From: Candidatus Scalindua sp.
GTDB taxonomy: Bacteria; Planctomycetota; Brocadiia; Brocadiales; Scalinduaceae
DNA length: 33,208 nucleotides
Direction of reading: 5' to 3'
NCBI GenBank assembly: GCA_018670825.1
Contig: JABHIW010000142.1
Location: 1 to 33,208 of the forward strand
This document shows positions 1 to 8,314 of this stretch, piece by piece. Under the pieces are notes generated by a model that ran no database searches, had not been told where the DNA came from, and was given only the letters and a program-made list of their open reading frames with translations. Each line of letters opens with the position of its first letter. Position 1 is the stretch's first letter. A program made the position numbers and the translations under genes.

Positions 1-299
1 AATCAAATGCAATAATATTTACAAAAGATAAGAAGGTTATTGGTGTGGGAGCGGGCCAGATGAGCCGCGTTGATTCCACAAACATTGCAATCAGCAAGTC
101 AGGTGGCAGAACCGCTGGAACGGTTATGGCCTCTGATGCCTTTTTCCCTTTTCCGGATTGTATAGACATTGCGGCGAAGGTCGGGATCACTGCCATAATA
201 CAACCCGGTGGTTCCAAAAAAGATCAGGATTCGATAGATGTCGCAAATGAACATGGAATCGCAATGGTATTTACCGGTGAGAGGCATTTTAAACACTAA
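1..299 (+). CDS. purH: Bifunctional AICAR transformylase/IMP cyclohydrolase, C-terminal end (partial)
   Basis: This is the last ~98 residues of PurH, which performs the final two steps of IMP synthesis (formylation of AICAR, then ring closure) in the cytoplasm. The reading frame is already open at base 3, so the gene enters from outside the window and the internal GTG at 45 is not its start. The segment has the family's C-terminal signatures: a [10 protein letters not shown] stretch, SDAFFPFPD, a QPGGSKKD loop, and a terminal TGERHFKH that matches the usual G-x-RHF-x-H ending. These belong to the transformylase domain. The stop is TAA at 297-299. Nothing suggests it is broken. The following 400 bases hold a repeat element rather than a co-transcribed gene. 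Confidence 0.93.
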   Translation, partial: SNAIIFTKDKKVIGVGAGQMSRVDSTNIAISKSGGRTAGTVMASDAFFPFPDCIDIAAKVGITAIIQPGGSKKDQDSIDVANEHGIAMVFTGERHFKH

Positions 300-338
300 A
301 CTGTTTTAAAGGCAATAATGTAGGTTTCAAGTTTATAT

Positions 339-522
339 CAGTAGCGTCCGGTTAGTTTTTTGCATGTACCATTTTTTTATACCCGAACTGTCGGAAGAGA
401 CGTAGGGCGAGGCTTTAGCCTTGCGATTAATGTACAAAAGCAAACCTACCCGTCCGAACGGCTTGGCCGGGCGGGAAGGTTTGCCCTACGTGTTACGTGC
501 AAAAAATAACCGGACGCTACTG
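339..522. repeat. MITE-like element with 25-26 bp terminal inverted repeats
   Basis: The left end (339-364) begins CAGTAGCGTCCGGTTA and ends in a T-run and TGCA. The right end (498-522) is its inverted complement with one base missing. Directly outside lie AGTTTATAT (330-338) and AGTTTGTAT (523-531), which match at 8 of 9 positions and look like a decayed target-site duplication. The interior (393-490) has its own inverted ends, CGTAGGGC and GCCCTACG, around a GC-rich palindrome, and it resembles 8468-8570. No ORF is present. I infer a non-autonomous transposable element that depends on a transposase elsewhere in the genome. Confidence 0.7.
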
Positions 523-705
523 AGTTTGTATACATTTTAAGAAACGTAATTAAAGGAATAGTTTCTTTTAAGGAAAAGACTCTTTTCGTTATAGATGATG
601 TATGTGTTGATAAATATCGAACGGTAGATGTAATATTGGTTATTCATACGCTCTAGCTATGATTAAGAAATAATAGTACTAATTATAGTATTATTTGAAT
701 TTATT

Positions 706-2529
706 ATGACATCAGAATCTGAGTGGAATGAAATGGATAATCAGCATGCGATAGAAATTGCTGATCGTGTATGGTGGGTAGGCCATTACCTTCCTGGTGA
801 CAAATTCCAGTGTCATGCCTATTTAATTGAGAATGGAAACCAATCAGTACTAATAGACCCCGGTTCTAAGCTGACCTCTGCCGGTATTCTTCGTAAAATT
901 GAAGAAATCATACCTTTCACACAAATACGTTATTTTATATGCCATCATCAGGACCCGGATATTACCGGATCTCTATCTGAGTTGGAACAGAAGATTGAGA
1001 GAGACGACTGTCTGTTAGTGACACACGGGCGAGCAGCAGCCTTGCTGAAGCATTGTGCACTTAAAACCCCATTCTGGCTTATAGAAGATAACGATTGGAA
1101 GCTGGATCTGGGGAGTCGTATACTGCATTTTGTTTTCACGCCTTATCTTCACTTTCCCGGAGCATTTTGTACCTTTGATAGTGTAAGTAAGATAATGTTT
1201 TCCAGTGATATATTTGGTGCATTTACGGATGATTGGTCACTGTTTGCCAAAGATGAAAGTCATTTTGAAAATATCCGTCCGTTTCATGAACATTACATGC
1301 CGGCCCGGGAGATTTTGTTACATGGGCTGTTAGAAATAGAGAAATATCCAATAAACATGATTGCTCCTCAACATGGTTCTATTATTAAAGGTCGTTTAGT
1401 GAACTATATGATTGAGCAACTGAAAGGATTGGATTGCGGGTTGTATTTAATGCATAAGGACGGAGATGTTCAGCGTTTATCCTACATCAATGAGGTGTTA
1501 AATGATATATTAAAGACCATGGTGTCTTGCCGTAAGTTTACCGATTTTGCTTCCAATTTATTAACTCTTTCTCAACGTTTATTACCTGTAGAATTGTTAG
1601 AATTCTTTGTTTTACTCGAAAATAAACAAGTATTGCATTTAACACCATTAACACGATATAGAGGAGACATTATACCCTCTCCTGCTTTTTGTGAAGAAAT
1701 CTGGTCACTCAACCAGAAAGATCAGGACAAGAACTATTTAGAATTGAGCAATGCAAATACTGAAGAGATTTTAAAATATTTCATATCCCAGGATTACAAC
1801 AGTGCAAACATTAAAAGAGGATATTTATTAATTCCTCTATTCTCACCTAGAGACAACAGTCCTCAGGCATTATGTATTTTTCATTTGACTAAAGATGTTG
1901 ACATCAGTACCGAACTGGATCAAATGATAGGACAATTGAGCGTTCCGCTGTCTGTGGCAATAGAACGGGAGGCAGTATACCGCACATTGGAGCTGGAACG
2001 GGATAACATATATAAACGTTCTATTCGTGATCCTTTGACATTATTATTTACGCGGTCTTACATGCAGGATTCCGTACAGCGTTTGCTTGCTATACACAAT
2101 CGTGATGACACGGCTGATATAGTTCTGGTGATATGTGATATTGACCATTTTAAACGCATTAATGATACATATGGTCATGTTATTGGGGATAATGTAATCA
2201 AAGCTGTTGGTAGTATATTGCTTGAGAATACACGTAGTACCGATATACCAGTACGTTATGGCGGGGAAGAATTTACTGTCTTTATGCCGGTGAAAACAGT
2301 TGAAATAGGAACGCTACTTGCCGAACGAATGAGACAGAAAATACAGGAAATAGGATTCTTAAGTTATGATAAGAAAGATAAGTTTTCCATCACGATCAGT
2401 GCGGGCGTGGCCTTACATCGGCAGAATGAGCCTTTGAAGGAATTGATTCAGCGTGCGGATGATAAATTATATCAAGCGAAGGAAAGTGGCCGTAATCAAG
2501 TATGTGTGGAAACTGACAGTGAAGAGTAA
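706..2529 (+). CDS. Diguanylate cyclase with N-terminal diiron (ODP / metallo-beta-lactamase-fold) sensor domain
   Basis: The 607-aa protein is predicted to make cyclic di-GMP from two GTP in the cytoplasm. Residues ~15-235 form a flavodiiron-type metallo-beta-lactamase (ODP) domain. Candidate diiron ligands are H81, D83 and D85 in HHQDPD, H149 in YLHFPG, D168 in SSDIFG and H223 in PQHG. A middle region (~255-430) resembles a GAF-like sensory fold. Residues ~440-600 are a GGDEF domain with an intact active site (GGEEF, 519-523) and an inhibitory I-site RSTD (510-513). No membrane segment is visible. ODP domains bind O2 or NO at a diiron centre in known sensors, so I infer gas-controlled c-di-GMP synthesis. 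There is no good ribosome-binding site before ATG 706, and ATG 733 is a possible alternative start. An MltA-like lipoprotein and a Nod-like enzyme lie downstream, each with its own upstream gap. Confidence 0.88.
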   Translation: MTSESEWNEMDNQHAIEIADRVWWVGHYLPGDKFQCHAYLIENGNQSVLIDPGSKLTSAGILRKIEEIIPFTQIRYFICHHQDPDITGSLSELEQKIERDDCLLVTHGRAAALLKHCALKTPFWLIEDNDWKLDLGSRILHFVFTPYLHFPGAFCTFDSVSKIMFSSDIFGAFTDDWSLFAKDESHFENIRPFHEHYMPAREILLHGLLEIEKYPINMIAPQHGSIIKGRLVNYMIEQLKGLDCGLYLMHKDGDVQRLSYINEVLNDILKTMVSCRKFTDFASNLLTLSQRLLPVELLEFFVLLENKQVLHLTPLTRYRGDIIPSPAFCEEIWSLNQKDQDKNYLELSNANTEEILKYFISQDYNSANIKRGYLLIPLFSPRDNSPQALCIFHLTKDVDISTELDQMIGQLSVPLSVAIEREAVYRTLELERDNIYKRSIRDPLTLLFTRSYMQDSVQRLLAIHNRDDTADIVLVICDIDHFKRINDTYGHVIGDNVIKAVGSILLENTRSTDIPVRYGGEEFTVFMPVKTVEIGTLLAERMRQKIQEIGFLSYDKKDKFSITISAGVALHRQNEPLKELIQRADDKLYQAKESGRNQVCVETDSEE

Positions 2530-2548
2530 GAACAGAAGAGTCTGTTCT
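2529..2548 (+). terminator. Hairpin just after the diguanylate cyclase
   Basis: AGAACAGA (2529-2536) and TCTGTTCT (2541-2548) form a perfect 8-bp stem with a 4-base loop, starting at the stop codon. There is no clear U-run after it, so it may be a weak terminator or a 3'-end stabilising hairpin. Confidence 0.35.
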
Positions 2549-2829
2549 GCTACTTAATATATATAAAGGTTCATATCTGCAATCTCTCATACTTTTGTGT
2601 TTTTCTTCATTCAACCTATGGCCTGCGTAAGCCTGTTTTGGTTAAATCGTTGACTTGAAAAGGTTAAGTTTATAATATACACACTCTTGTTTCTCCAATT
2701 CGCTTTTTTTGGAATTCATTTTTATGATGCCTGTAGTCTGGGTGGGAACGGAAACAAATATAGTAAATCTTATGAAAAAGATCACCATTAAGATCACAAG
2801 TTCTTATTCTAGAAAGGAGTACCAGATTT
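2549..2829. other. Intergenic, no gene seen
   Basis: No coding sequence can be supported here. The short minus-strand ORFs have no family features. The only functional signal is the strong Shine-Dalgarno AAAGGAG at 2813-2819, which serves the downstream lipoprotein gene. Confidence 0.5.
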
Positions 2830-3654
2830 ATGAAATCAAAATGTAGGATATTTAATCGTTTACTGGCAGTTACGTTTTTGGTTATGTTCTTCGCGGCAGG
2901 CTGTGCAACAACTACGGTGAAAGAAACAACTCTTGCTCCCACAGAAGAGGTGGAAACAGCATCATCTCTCTCGACTATAGAATCTGGAAGGGTCCTGGCA
3001 GATATTACCGACTCAAATCAAATTCCTGCTTTTAAAGATGATTATGGTAGAATAGAATTGCTTTACGCAATAGACAAAAGCAGGAAATATTTTGAAAAAG
3101 TAGAGTCATATCCTGACTCCTTAAAATCAATGGGTTTTACACCTGAAAAACAGATAGAGACCTTAAAGCTTTTCAGGGATGGATATGTTAGTAGCAAGAG
3201 CCCGCAGGAGTTGACAGAATTTATTGCTAAAAATTTCAGGATCTTTCAGGCTATTGGAAAGGGACATGGAGGCGAAGTCAACTTTAGAGGTTATGGGTTT
3301 CCCCTTTCAGACAAAAATGTTACACATACTACAAGCCTTGCATATGATTTGAATTTGAAAACTTCAACCTATTTTGGTTCATTAGGTTTAATTGTAAATC
3401 CAATGCGGAGCATAGCTACCGATGACAGGGCTTTTCCGCCTGGTGGACTTGCATTTGTGGCAATAGAAGAGGCGACAAACCTTAATAAGAAGGGGCAAGC
3501 TGGGAAATCATTTTTTGTATTAACGCATGATTCTAGGGCTACTACAAAAACGACTGACAGGGCAGAAATTTTCTTTGGGATAGGCGAAGATGCTGTTCAA
3601 AAAGCGAAGAACTTCAATACCAATGGAAAGCTTTATTATCTTCTAAAACGGTAA
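2830..3654 (+). CDS. MltA-like 3D-domain lipoprotein (putative lytic murein transglycosylase)
   Basis: The 274-aa protein has a signal peptide ending in a lipobox (FAAGC, lipidated Cys25), so it should be an anchored envelope lipoprotein. Residues ~65-150 resemble the helical N-terminal part of MltA. The C-terminal ~95 residues match the MltA 3D (double-psi barrel) domain: RSIATDDRAFPPGG, then THDSRA with D234, then a TDRAEIFFGIGEDA-like stretch with D243, then GKLYYLLKR at the very end. MltA cleaves peptidoglycan glycan strands to 1,6-anhydro products using an Asp in this domain. The usual FTGYYEP signature and much of the middle domain are missing, and the protein is ~90 residues shorter than E. 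coli MltA. It may therefore be divergent or inactive. The start follows a strong Shine-Dalgarno sequence. It appears to be transcribed alone. Confidence 0.7.
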   Translation: MKSKCRIFNRLLAVTFLVMFFAAGCATTTVKETTLAPTEEVETASSLSTIESGRVLADITDSNQIPAFKDDYGRIELLYAIDKSRKYFEKVESYPDSLKSMGFTPEKQIETLKLFRDGYVSSKSPQELTEFIAKNFRIFQAIGKGHGGEVNFRGYGFPLSDKNVTHTTSLAYDLNLKTSTYFGSLGLIVNPMRSIATDDRAFPPGGLAFVAIEEATNLNKKGQAGKSFFVLTHDSRATTKTTDRAEIFFGIGEDAVQKAKNFNTNGKLYYLLKR

Positions 3655-3672
3655 GCTGATTAATTAAATTAC

Positions 3673-3703
3673 ACTCGTTCCCACGTAAAATGTGGGAACG
3701 AGT
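3673..3703 (+). terminator. Strong hairpin after the MltA-like gene
   Basis: ACTCGTTCCCAC (3673-3684) and GTGGGAACGAGT (3692-3703) form a perfect 12-bp stem with a 7-base loop, 18 bases after the stop codon. There is no U-run. It may act as a terminator or be a REP-type palindrome. Confidence 0.5.
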
Positions 3704-4153
3704 ATTGCGGTATTCTGTTGTATGATGCGTATTCATAATCGCTTATACCGAGATCTGTCTGGTGTGCATCATAAATCATCTTTTTTATTACCTCTCTTCA
3801 GGCTCGCTCAGATTAAACAGTCATGCATGAAAATGCTCTTTTTTTATGTCATGCTGTCCTCTTGATCACATCTACAACTTTTTTCTCACTTATCGTTATT
3901 TAAAATTAAATACTTGTGCTGCTTTTTTAGATGCTCAGACCATATGAGGCTTGAACTTACATATTTTATGTGATAAAATCTAAGTTTTTGCTGCTTGTCT
4001 CGCGGGCAGGTTTTCTTGCTTCTATAAGTCGTAGCAAGCGGTTTGATTTATCTATTATAAAGGGATATCCTTACACGGATGTACGGTTAAAGCACAATGT
4101 GCCTTCCGTTATATCTTATTAGAAGGCCAGAAGGGCTCTCAGGAATATAAATT
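3704..4153. promoter_or_regulatory. Long upstream region of the Nod-like gene, no gene seen
   Basis: These 450 bases hold no supportable ORF. A region this long ahead of a stand-alone respiratory-type gene is a natural place for its promoter and regulator sites. I could not find a convincing FNR/DNR-type palindrome or a sigma54 -24/-12 pair. There is only a weak purine-rich ribosome-binding stretch (CAGGA) before ATG 4154. Confidence 0.35.
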
Positions 4154-6475
4154 ATGAAGAGTACGAATTGGTGGAAATATTTACTTGCTGTCCTGGTTGT
4201 AGGTGCATCAGGTGTTATCTTTATGGGTTTCAGTACGTACAAAGATGCTCCTCCAAAACCTGATTATATTTCACCTTCAGGGGTGGAAATTGTTCAACGG
4301 GCAGCTGTTGAACGTGGACAACTGGTCTTCCAGAAATATGCTTTGATGGAATACGGAAGTATGTTCGGGGATGGCGCCGCACGAGGACCGGATTTCACTG
4401 CCGAGGCTCTCCACCGTATTGCGGTCGAGATGAACGATTATTATGGCAGGCAAGTTACAAATAACAATTTGGACGAGTTATCTCAAATAGAAAAAGATGG
4501 TATCTCTATCAGAGTGAAGCGTGAACTCAAGGCAAATCGCTACGATGGGGAGAGAAACATAGTAGTCCTTACCGAGGGGCAGGCATATGCGGCAGAGCGG
4601 CTGGTTGAATACTATAGTTCAAAATTCAAGGGAGACCACAAGGAAGCTTTCAAGCCGGCAGGCTATATTACAGACGATTCTGAACTCAAAGATCTTACGG
4701 CCTTTTTCTTCTGGGGTGCGTGGGTTTGTGCGGTAGAAAGACCCGGAGGTGAATCCAGTTATACCCATAATTGGCCTTTTGATGAATATGCTGGGAATAC
4801 TCCGACACCGTCAGTAATCCTATGGAGCGTTATCGGAATGCTGTTTCTGATTTTCGGTCTGGGTGCGGTTCTCTGTACTTATAGTTACTATTCTAAGACC
4901 TCGCAGTTACAAGTCAAAGAAAACCCTGTTAACAATAAAAGTGTTGACGCATCAGCTCCCACAGCCAGCCAACGTGCAACATACAAGTTTTTTGTGGTTG
5001 CAGTTGCACTGTTTTTCATACAGATAGTGGCCGGTGTCTTGACGATTCACGATTTTGTCGGATTTACAACTTTTTTCGGTTACAATATTTCTGAATTCCT
5101 GCAGATAACTATTACGCGGAGCTGGCATGTACAGTTATCGGTTTTGTGGATAGCTACCTGCTGGATAGCCGGTTCTATATTCATTCTTCCTGGTATTTAT
5201 AGGCAGGAACCGAAGCGTCAGGTACTCCTTATCAACGTACTCTTCGGTTTGTTGGTTTCAGTAGTTGTAGGTATGCTCGTAGGCTGCTTTTTGGGGCCAA
5301 AGAACCTGCTTGGTGACCATTGGCGGTTGCTAGGTAATCAGGGTTGGGAATTTGTTGAACTCGGTAAATTGTGGCAGGTTGTCCTCTTTGCATCACTCGT
5401 TATGTGGTCCGTAATTATATACCGAGGGGTAAAACCTGCTTTGAAAGGACAGTCTGCATTTTCTCTGCCGTATTGGATTCTCTACTCTGTTATCGCAATA
5501 ACTATTCTATTCCTGTCAAGCTTTGTGGGCGGGAAGAATACCAATTTTGTCATTGCCGATTTCTGGCGCTGGTGCGTTATCCACATGTGGGCAGAGTGCT
5601 TTTTTGAGGTATTTACGACAATGATCATCGCCTGCTATATGGTATTCATGGGTTTAGTATCACGGCAGGGTGCGATCAGGGTAATCTACCTGGCGACACT
5701 GCTGTTTCTCGGTTCTGGCCTGCTGGGCATTTCTCATAACTTTTACTGGAACGCGAAACCTGCCGCTCTTATGGCTATGGGCAGTGTCTTCTCGACGCTC
5801 CAGGTGATTCCTCTTGTACTGCTGACACTGGAAGTCTGGAAATTCGTACGGGTACCGGAATACTCGTTGAGACGTTCAGCAAATTCTGCCGTAGCAGGAT
5901 CATCCTTCGGATTCTCAGAGGCCTTTCTTTTCCTCATTGCCGTAAATTTCTGGAACTTTTTCGGCGCTGGTGTATTTGGTTTGATTATAAACCTTCCTAT
6001 CATAAATTATTATGAACATGGCACCTATCTAACGGTCAATCACGGTCACGCCGCTTTAATGGGCGTTTACGGTAACCTTTCGATAGCGGCAGTTCTTTTC
6101 TGCAGTCGGCATGTTATAATTGCCAGGCGCTGGAACGTAAGGCTTCTGCGCTCTACCTTCTGGGCGATTAACGTGGGACTCCTGCTGATGGTGGTGATGG
6201 ATACATTCCCGGCCGGAGTTTTACAATTCAGGTCGGTTGTTGAAAATGGCTATTGGGTCGCCCGCTCACAGGAATTTATCCTTGGCGGTACCTTCCAGGT
6301 ATTGACATGGTTGCGTGCGGTTGGTGGTGTGCTCTTTTTTGCCGGTGTGGTTCCGTTACTTTACTTTATGATATCTCGACTGAACTCACTCAAGGCTGCT
6401 GCGACAGAGCATAGTTCAGAAGAGCCGATCCTTATAAAGGAAGAAATTCCGGAGTGTGATGTGCGGGTGGCATAG
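4154..6475 (+). CDS. Quinol NO-reductase family protein with Nod-type substitutions (putative nitric oxide dismutase)
   Basis: The 773-aa integral membrane protein has the full qNOR layout. There is an N-terminal helix (~8-27), then a periplasmic cytochrome-c-like domain without a heme motif (contains the family stretches QKYALMEYGSMFGDGA and THNWPFDEYAGNTPTPS), then ~12-13 helices. Heme ligand candidates are H325 (WHVQL) and H630/H632 (NHGHAAL). In the FeB site H477 and E481 (HMWAE) are kept, but the usual His-His pair reads H528-N529 (SHNFYW). At the quinol site the His is kept (H299), while the Glu four residues later is G303 and the Asp of the late GD motif is G725. From family knowledge, loss of one FeB His to Asn together with loss of quinol-site residues is the published mark of Nod (2 NO to N2 + O2), as in Methylomirabilis. 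Function is inferred. It could instead be another variant NO reductase. A terminator follows directly. Confidence 0.85.
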   Translation: MKSTNWWKYLLAVLVVGASGVIFMGFSTYKDAPPKPDYISPSGVEIVQRAAVERGQLVFQKYALMEYGSMFGDGAARGPDFTAEALHRIAVEMNDYYGRQVTNNNLDELSQIEKDGISIRVKRELKANRYDGERNIVVLTEGQAYAAERLVEYYSSKFKGDHKEAFKPAGYITDDSELKDLTAFFFWGAWVCAVERPGGESSYTHNWPFDEYAGNTPTPSVILWSVIGMLFLIFGLGAVLCTYSYYSKTSQLQVKENPVNNKSVDASAPTASQRATYKFFVVAVALFFIQIVAGVLTIHDFVGFTTFFGYNISEFLQITITRSWHVQLSVLWIATCWIAGSIFILPGIYRQEPKRQVLLINVLFGLLVSVVVGMLVGCFLGPKNLLGDHWRLLGNQGWEFVELGKLWQVVLFASLVMWSVIIYRGVKPALKGQSAFSLPYWILYSVIAITILFLSSFVGGKNTNFVIADFWRWCVIHMWAECFFEVFTTMIIACYMVFMGLVSRQGAIRVIYLATLLFLGSGLLGISHNFYWNAKPAALMAMGSVFSTLQVIPLVLLTLEVWKFVRVPEYSLRRSANSAVAGSSFGFSEAFLFLIAVNFWNFFGAGVFGLIINLPIINYYEHGTYLTVNHGHAALMGVYGNLSIAAVLFCSRHVIIARRWNVRLLRSTFWAINVGLLLMVVMDTFPAGVLQFRSVVENGYWVARSQEFILGGTFQVLTWLRAVGGVLFFAGVVPLLYFMISRLNSLKAAATEHSSEEPILIKEEIPECDVRVA

Positions 6476-6489
6476 ACTTATTGCAGTGT

Positions 6490-6549
6490 AAAAAAAAGAG
6501 ACAGGTTTTTTTATATTCTACTATAAAACAAATCTGTCTCTTTTTTTTT
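6490..6549 (+). terminator. Rho-independent-like terminator after the Nod-like gene
   Basis: An A-run plus GAGACAG (to 6504) pairs with CTGTCTC and a run of nine T (6534-6549) across a ~29-base loop. Because it has an A-run on one side and a T-run on the other, it could work in both directions. Confidence 0.7.
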
Positions 6550-6595
6550 AAAAATTACAACTTATCCAAACAGTGGCTTTAAGGAGGAAGTTCTA

Positions 6596-6856
6596 ATGGA
6601 GTGGAAAATTATAGGCATAATTGCCGCAGTATGTACAACTTCAGGCTTTATTCCGCAGATAATTAGAGGATTACGTACAAAGAGACTGGATGATGTATCT
6701 CCCGTTATGTGTATACTCTTAATCTTTGGCCTCTCATTATGGTTGTCCTATGGCATACATATTGATGATATGATAATTATCGTGGCAAATGCATGTGGGG
6801 TTGTATTCAGCATAACTATTATTACTTTGCGTTTTAAATATATGAGACAGAGATAA
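6596..6856 (+). CDS. SemiSWEET family small sugar transporter (PQ-loop protein)
   Basis: The 86-aa protein has three membrane helices (~4-22, ~38-55, ~60-80), the half-SWEET arrangement that works as a dimer in the inner membrane. The PQ motif in GFIPQ (residues ~18-22) is the hinge typical of bacterial SemiSWEETs. The RTKRLDDVSP stretch between helices 1 and 2 is also a family feature. These proteins move small sugars such as sucrose or glucose down their gradient; the substrate here cannot be told. A strong Shine-Dalgarno AAGGAGG at 6581-6587 fixes the ATG start. The gene stands alone behind the terminator of the Nod-like gene, with a repeat region after it. Confidence 0.85.
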   Translation: MEWKIIGIIAAVCTTSGFIPQIIRGLRTKRLDDVSPVMCILLIFGLSLWLSYGIHIDDMIIIVANACGVVFSITIITLRFKYMRQR

Positions 6857-6996
6857 TATCAGTAAGATAATATTTTGCAGAAGCAAAGAAGAGATTTTTC
6901 GTAATTCAAGATTATTGTGACGTGTCTTTAGATGTAAAATAAAAGTGTCTGTTTCTCTTGGAGAATAAAGAAGGTTCGGGCAAGCCTAACTTGATG

Positions 6997-7102
6997 TATA
7001 GGAAATTCAAAGTTGGTGACGTTGAGATTCTTCGGTCGTTCCTTCCTCAGAATGACATGCTGACTTGTCATTCTGAATGTAGCGAAGCGGAATGAAGAAT
7101 CT
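6997..7102. repeat. Dispersed repeat: 78-bp inverted unit with 5' leader
   Basis: A leader TATAGGAAATTCAAAGT (6997-7013) precedes two facing arms, one running AGATTCTTC to AATGACA (7025-7057) and the other TGTCATTC to GAAGAATCT (7066-7102). The arms together span 78 bp and could form a long hairpin. The same leader and a 78-bp unit occur at 10736-10832, and another 78-bp unit at 16316-16393. The 3' end is repeated (ATGAAGAATCTAACTCGTC twice) and runs into the next ORF. Confidence 0.75.
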
Positions 7103-7163
7103 AACTCGTCATGAAGAATCTAACTCGTCATTCAGACAGTTGGCAGATCCGACAAAATTAACT

Positions 7164-7541
7164 ATGGAATCAAAATTCCGCATACTCATTATTGATGATA
7201 ATAAAGAACTCAGTGATAGTTTAAGTGAAGTCTTAGAGGGTGATGGGTTTGCCATAGAGACAGCTAATAATGGTAAAGATGCAATAAACAAGTCACAACT
7301 CAATAGATACGACATTGCTCTCGTTGATATTAAACTGCCAGATATTTCCAGAACAGAACTCGTGAACCATTTGGTAGGTGTCTTCCCTTCGATGGACTTT
7401 ATCCTTATGACTGCTGATGCCGATCTAAGCACTGCGATGGAATCAGTTAAACATGAATATGTCATATCTTATGAACTTAAACCATTGGATACGAATCATC
7501 TTCTATCTACACTCAATCAAGTAGCCAAAGGTAGAATGTGA
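7164..7541 (+). CDS. Single-domain response regulator (REC), probably a gene remnant
   Basis: From ATG 7164 the product is 125 aa, essentially one CheY-like receiver domain. It has the acidic pair D11/D12 (LIIDDNKE), the phosphorylation site D55 (LVDIKLPD), the switch Thr (LMTADAD) and the conserved Lys (ELKPL). It would be phosphorylated by a histidine kinase. The frame is open back to an ATG at 7092, but those first 24 codons come from the dispersed repeat, so I prefer 7164. No convincing ribosome-binding site precedes either start. Right after the stop, a PAS domain continues in another frame with only a few residues between, so the gene was probably once a REC-PAS(-kinase) fusion broken by a frameshift. 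Confidence 0.65.
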   Translation: MESKFRILIIDDNKELSDSLSEVLEGDGFAIETANNGKDAINKSQLNRYDIALVDIKLPDISRTELVNHLVGVFPSMDFILMTADADLSTAMESVKHEYVISYELKPLDTNHLLSTLNQVAKGRM

Positions 7542-8043
7542 GATACAGAAGCTAACTCAAGCGGTAGAACAATCTTCAGGTACAATCATCATAACAGATA
7601 CTAACGGTAAAATAGAATATGCCAATCCCGTTTTTACAAGGCATACAGGTTATACAGGTGGAGAAGCCATGGGGAAAACCCCAAGAATATTGAAATCCGG
7701 CAAAACGCCACCTGCAGTATTCGAAGAGCTGTGGAAAACAATTAAATCAGGCAACGAATGGAAGGGGGAATTTTGTAACAGGAAAAAGAATGGTGAACTC
7801 TATTGGGAGTCTGCATCAATTTCTCCTGTAAAAGAGCTGAGGGTGTTTAAGGTTGATGACGGCAGCAGTGCTGATTGCGGAACAGTTAAGTTTGAATGCA
7901 ATGTCTTTACTTTAACTGTTACAGCTACAGATGATTGCGGCAATGAAGGTACAGGTTCCGATATCTTTGTCTTCCCATCAAAGCATGATGGACACAGTCA
8001 TGATGATGACACTGGAAGTGGTCACAAGAAGAACAAAAAGTAG
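7540..8043 (+). pseudogene. Broken PAS domain joined to the tail of a surface protein
   Basis: In one frame this stretch encodes a typical PAS start (EIQKLTQAVEQSSGTIIITD, ~7540-7599), continues through EYANPVFTRHTGYTG and ends at ISPVKE (~7838). It then switches without a stop into unrelated sequence (CGTVKFECNVFTLTVTATDDCG), followed by a His/Asp-rich tail ending in lysines. That tail looks like the C-terminus of a secreted Ig-like or repeat protein. The PAS part lacks a start codon until ATG 7669, which lies in mid-domain. I read this as two gene fragments joined by deletion or recombination, not a working gene. A 124-aa ORF from 7669 remains open and could be mis-annotated as a protein. 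Confidence 0.65.
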
Positions 8044-8071
8044 TCTTTTAATCCTTATATTAACGAGTAAT

Positions 8072-8101
8072 GGGTGCCGCCTGATTGTTCAGGTGGCACC
8101 C
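8072..8101 (+). terminator. Hairpin after the chimeric fragment
   Basis: GGGTGCCGCCTGA (8072-8084) pairs with TCAGGTGGCACCC (8089-8101) in a 13-bp stem with one G-U pair and a 4-base loop, followed by TTGCTTGTTT. It is probably the old terminator of the surface-protein gene whose tail is preserved just upstream. Confidence 0.55.
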
Positions 8102-8314
8102 TTGCTTGTTTCCCTTCTCCGTTATGTATTAGTTAGATGAGAAGTAATGGAATATGGAATTTACTAAATACACACTATTTCTTTTCTATTTGAAAACAGG
8201 CAAAATTCCTTAGTTTCTTATGTAGTATCAACTAAATATTGAGAGAAGGATGGTGCAAAGATACAGTCCTATTGATATAGCCGGTAATGGGGGCAACGAT
8301 ACAGCTGTAACTTT

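Noticed and set aside
637..651. Sigma54 promoter before the diguanylate cyclase (TGG ... GC spacing)
   Set aside because: Only the GG and GC dinucleotides match; the rest of the motif is poor.
2396..2942. Minus-strand ORFs around the diguanylate cyclase end and MltA-like start
   Set aside because: No domain features, no ribosome-binding site, and they overlap real genes or repeat-poor intergenic sequence.
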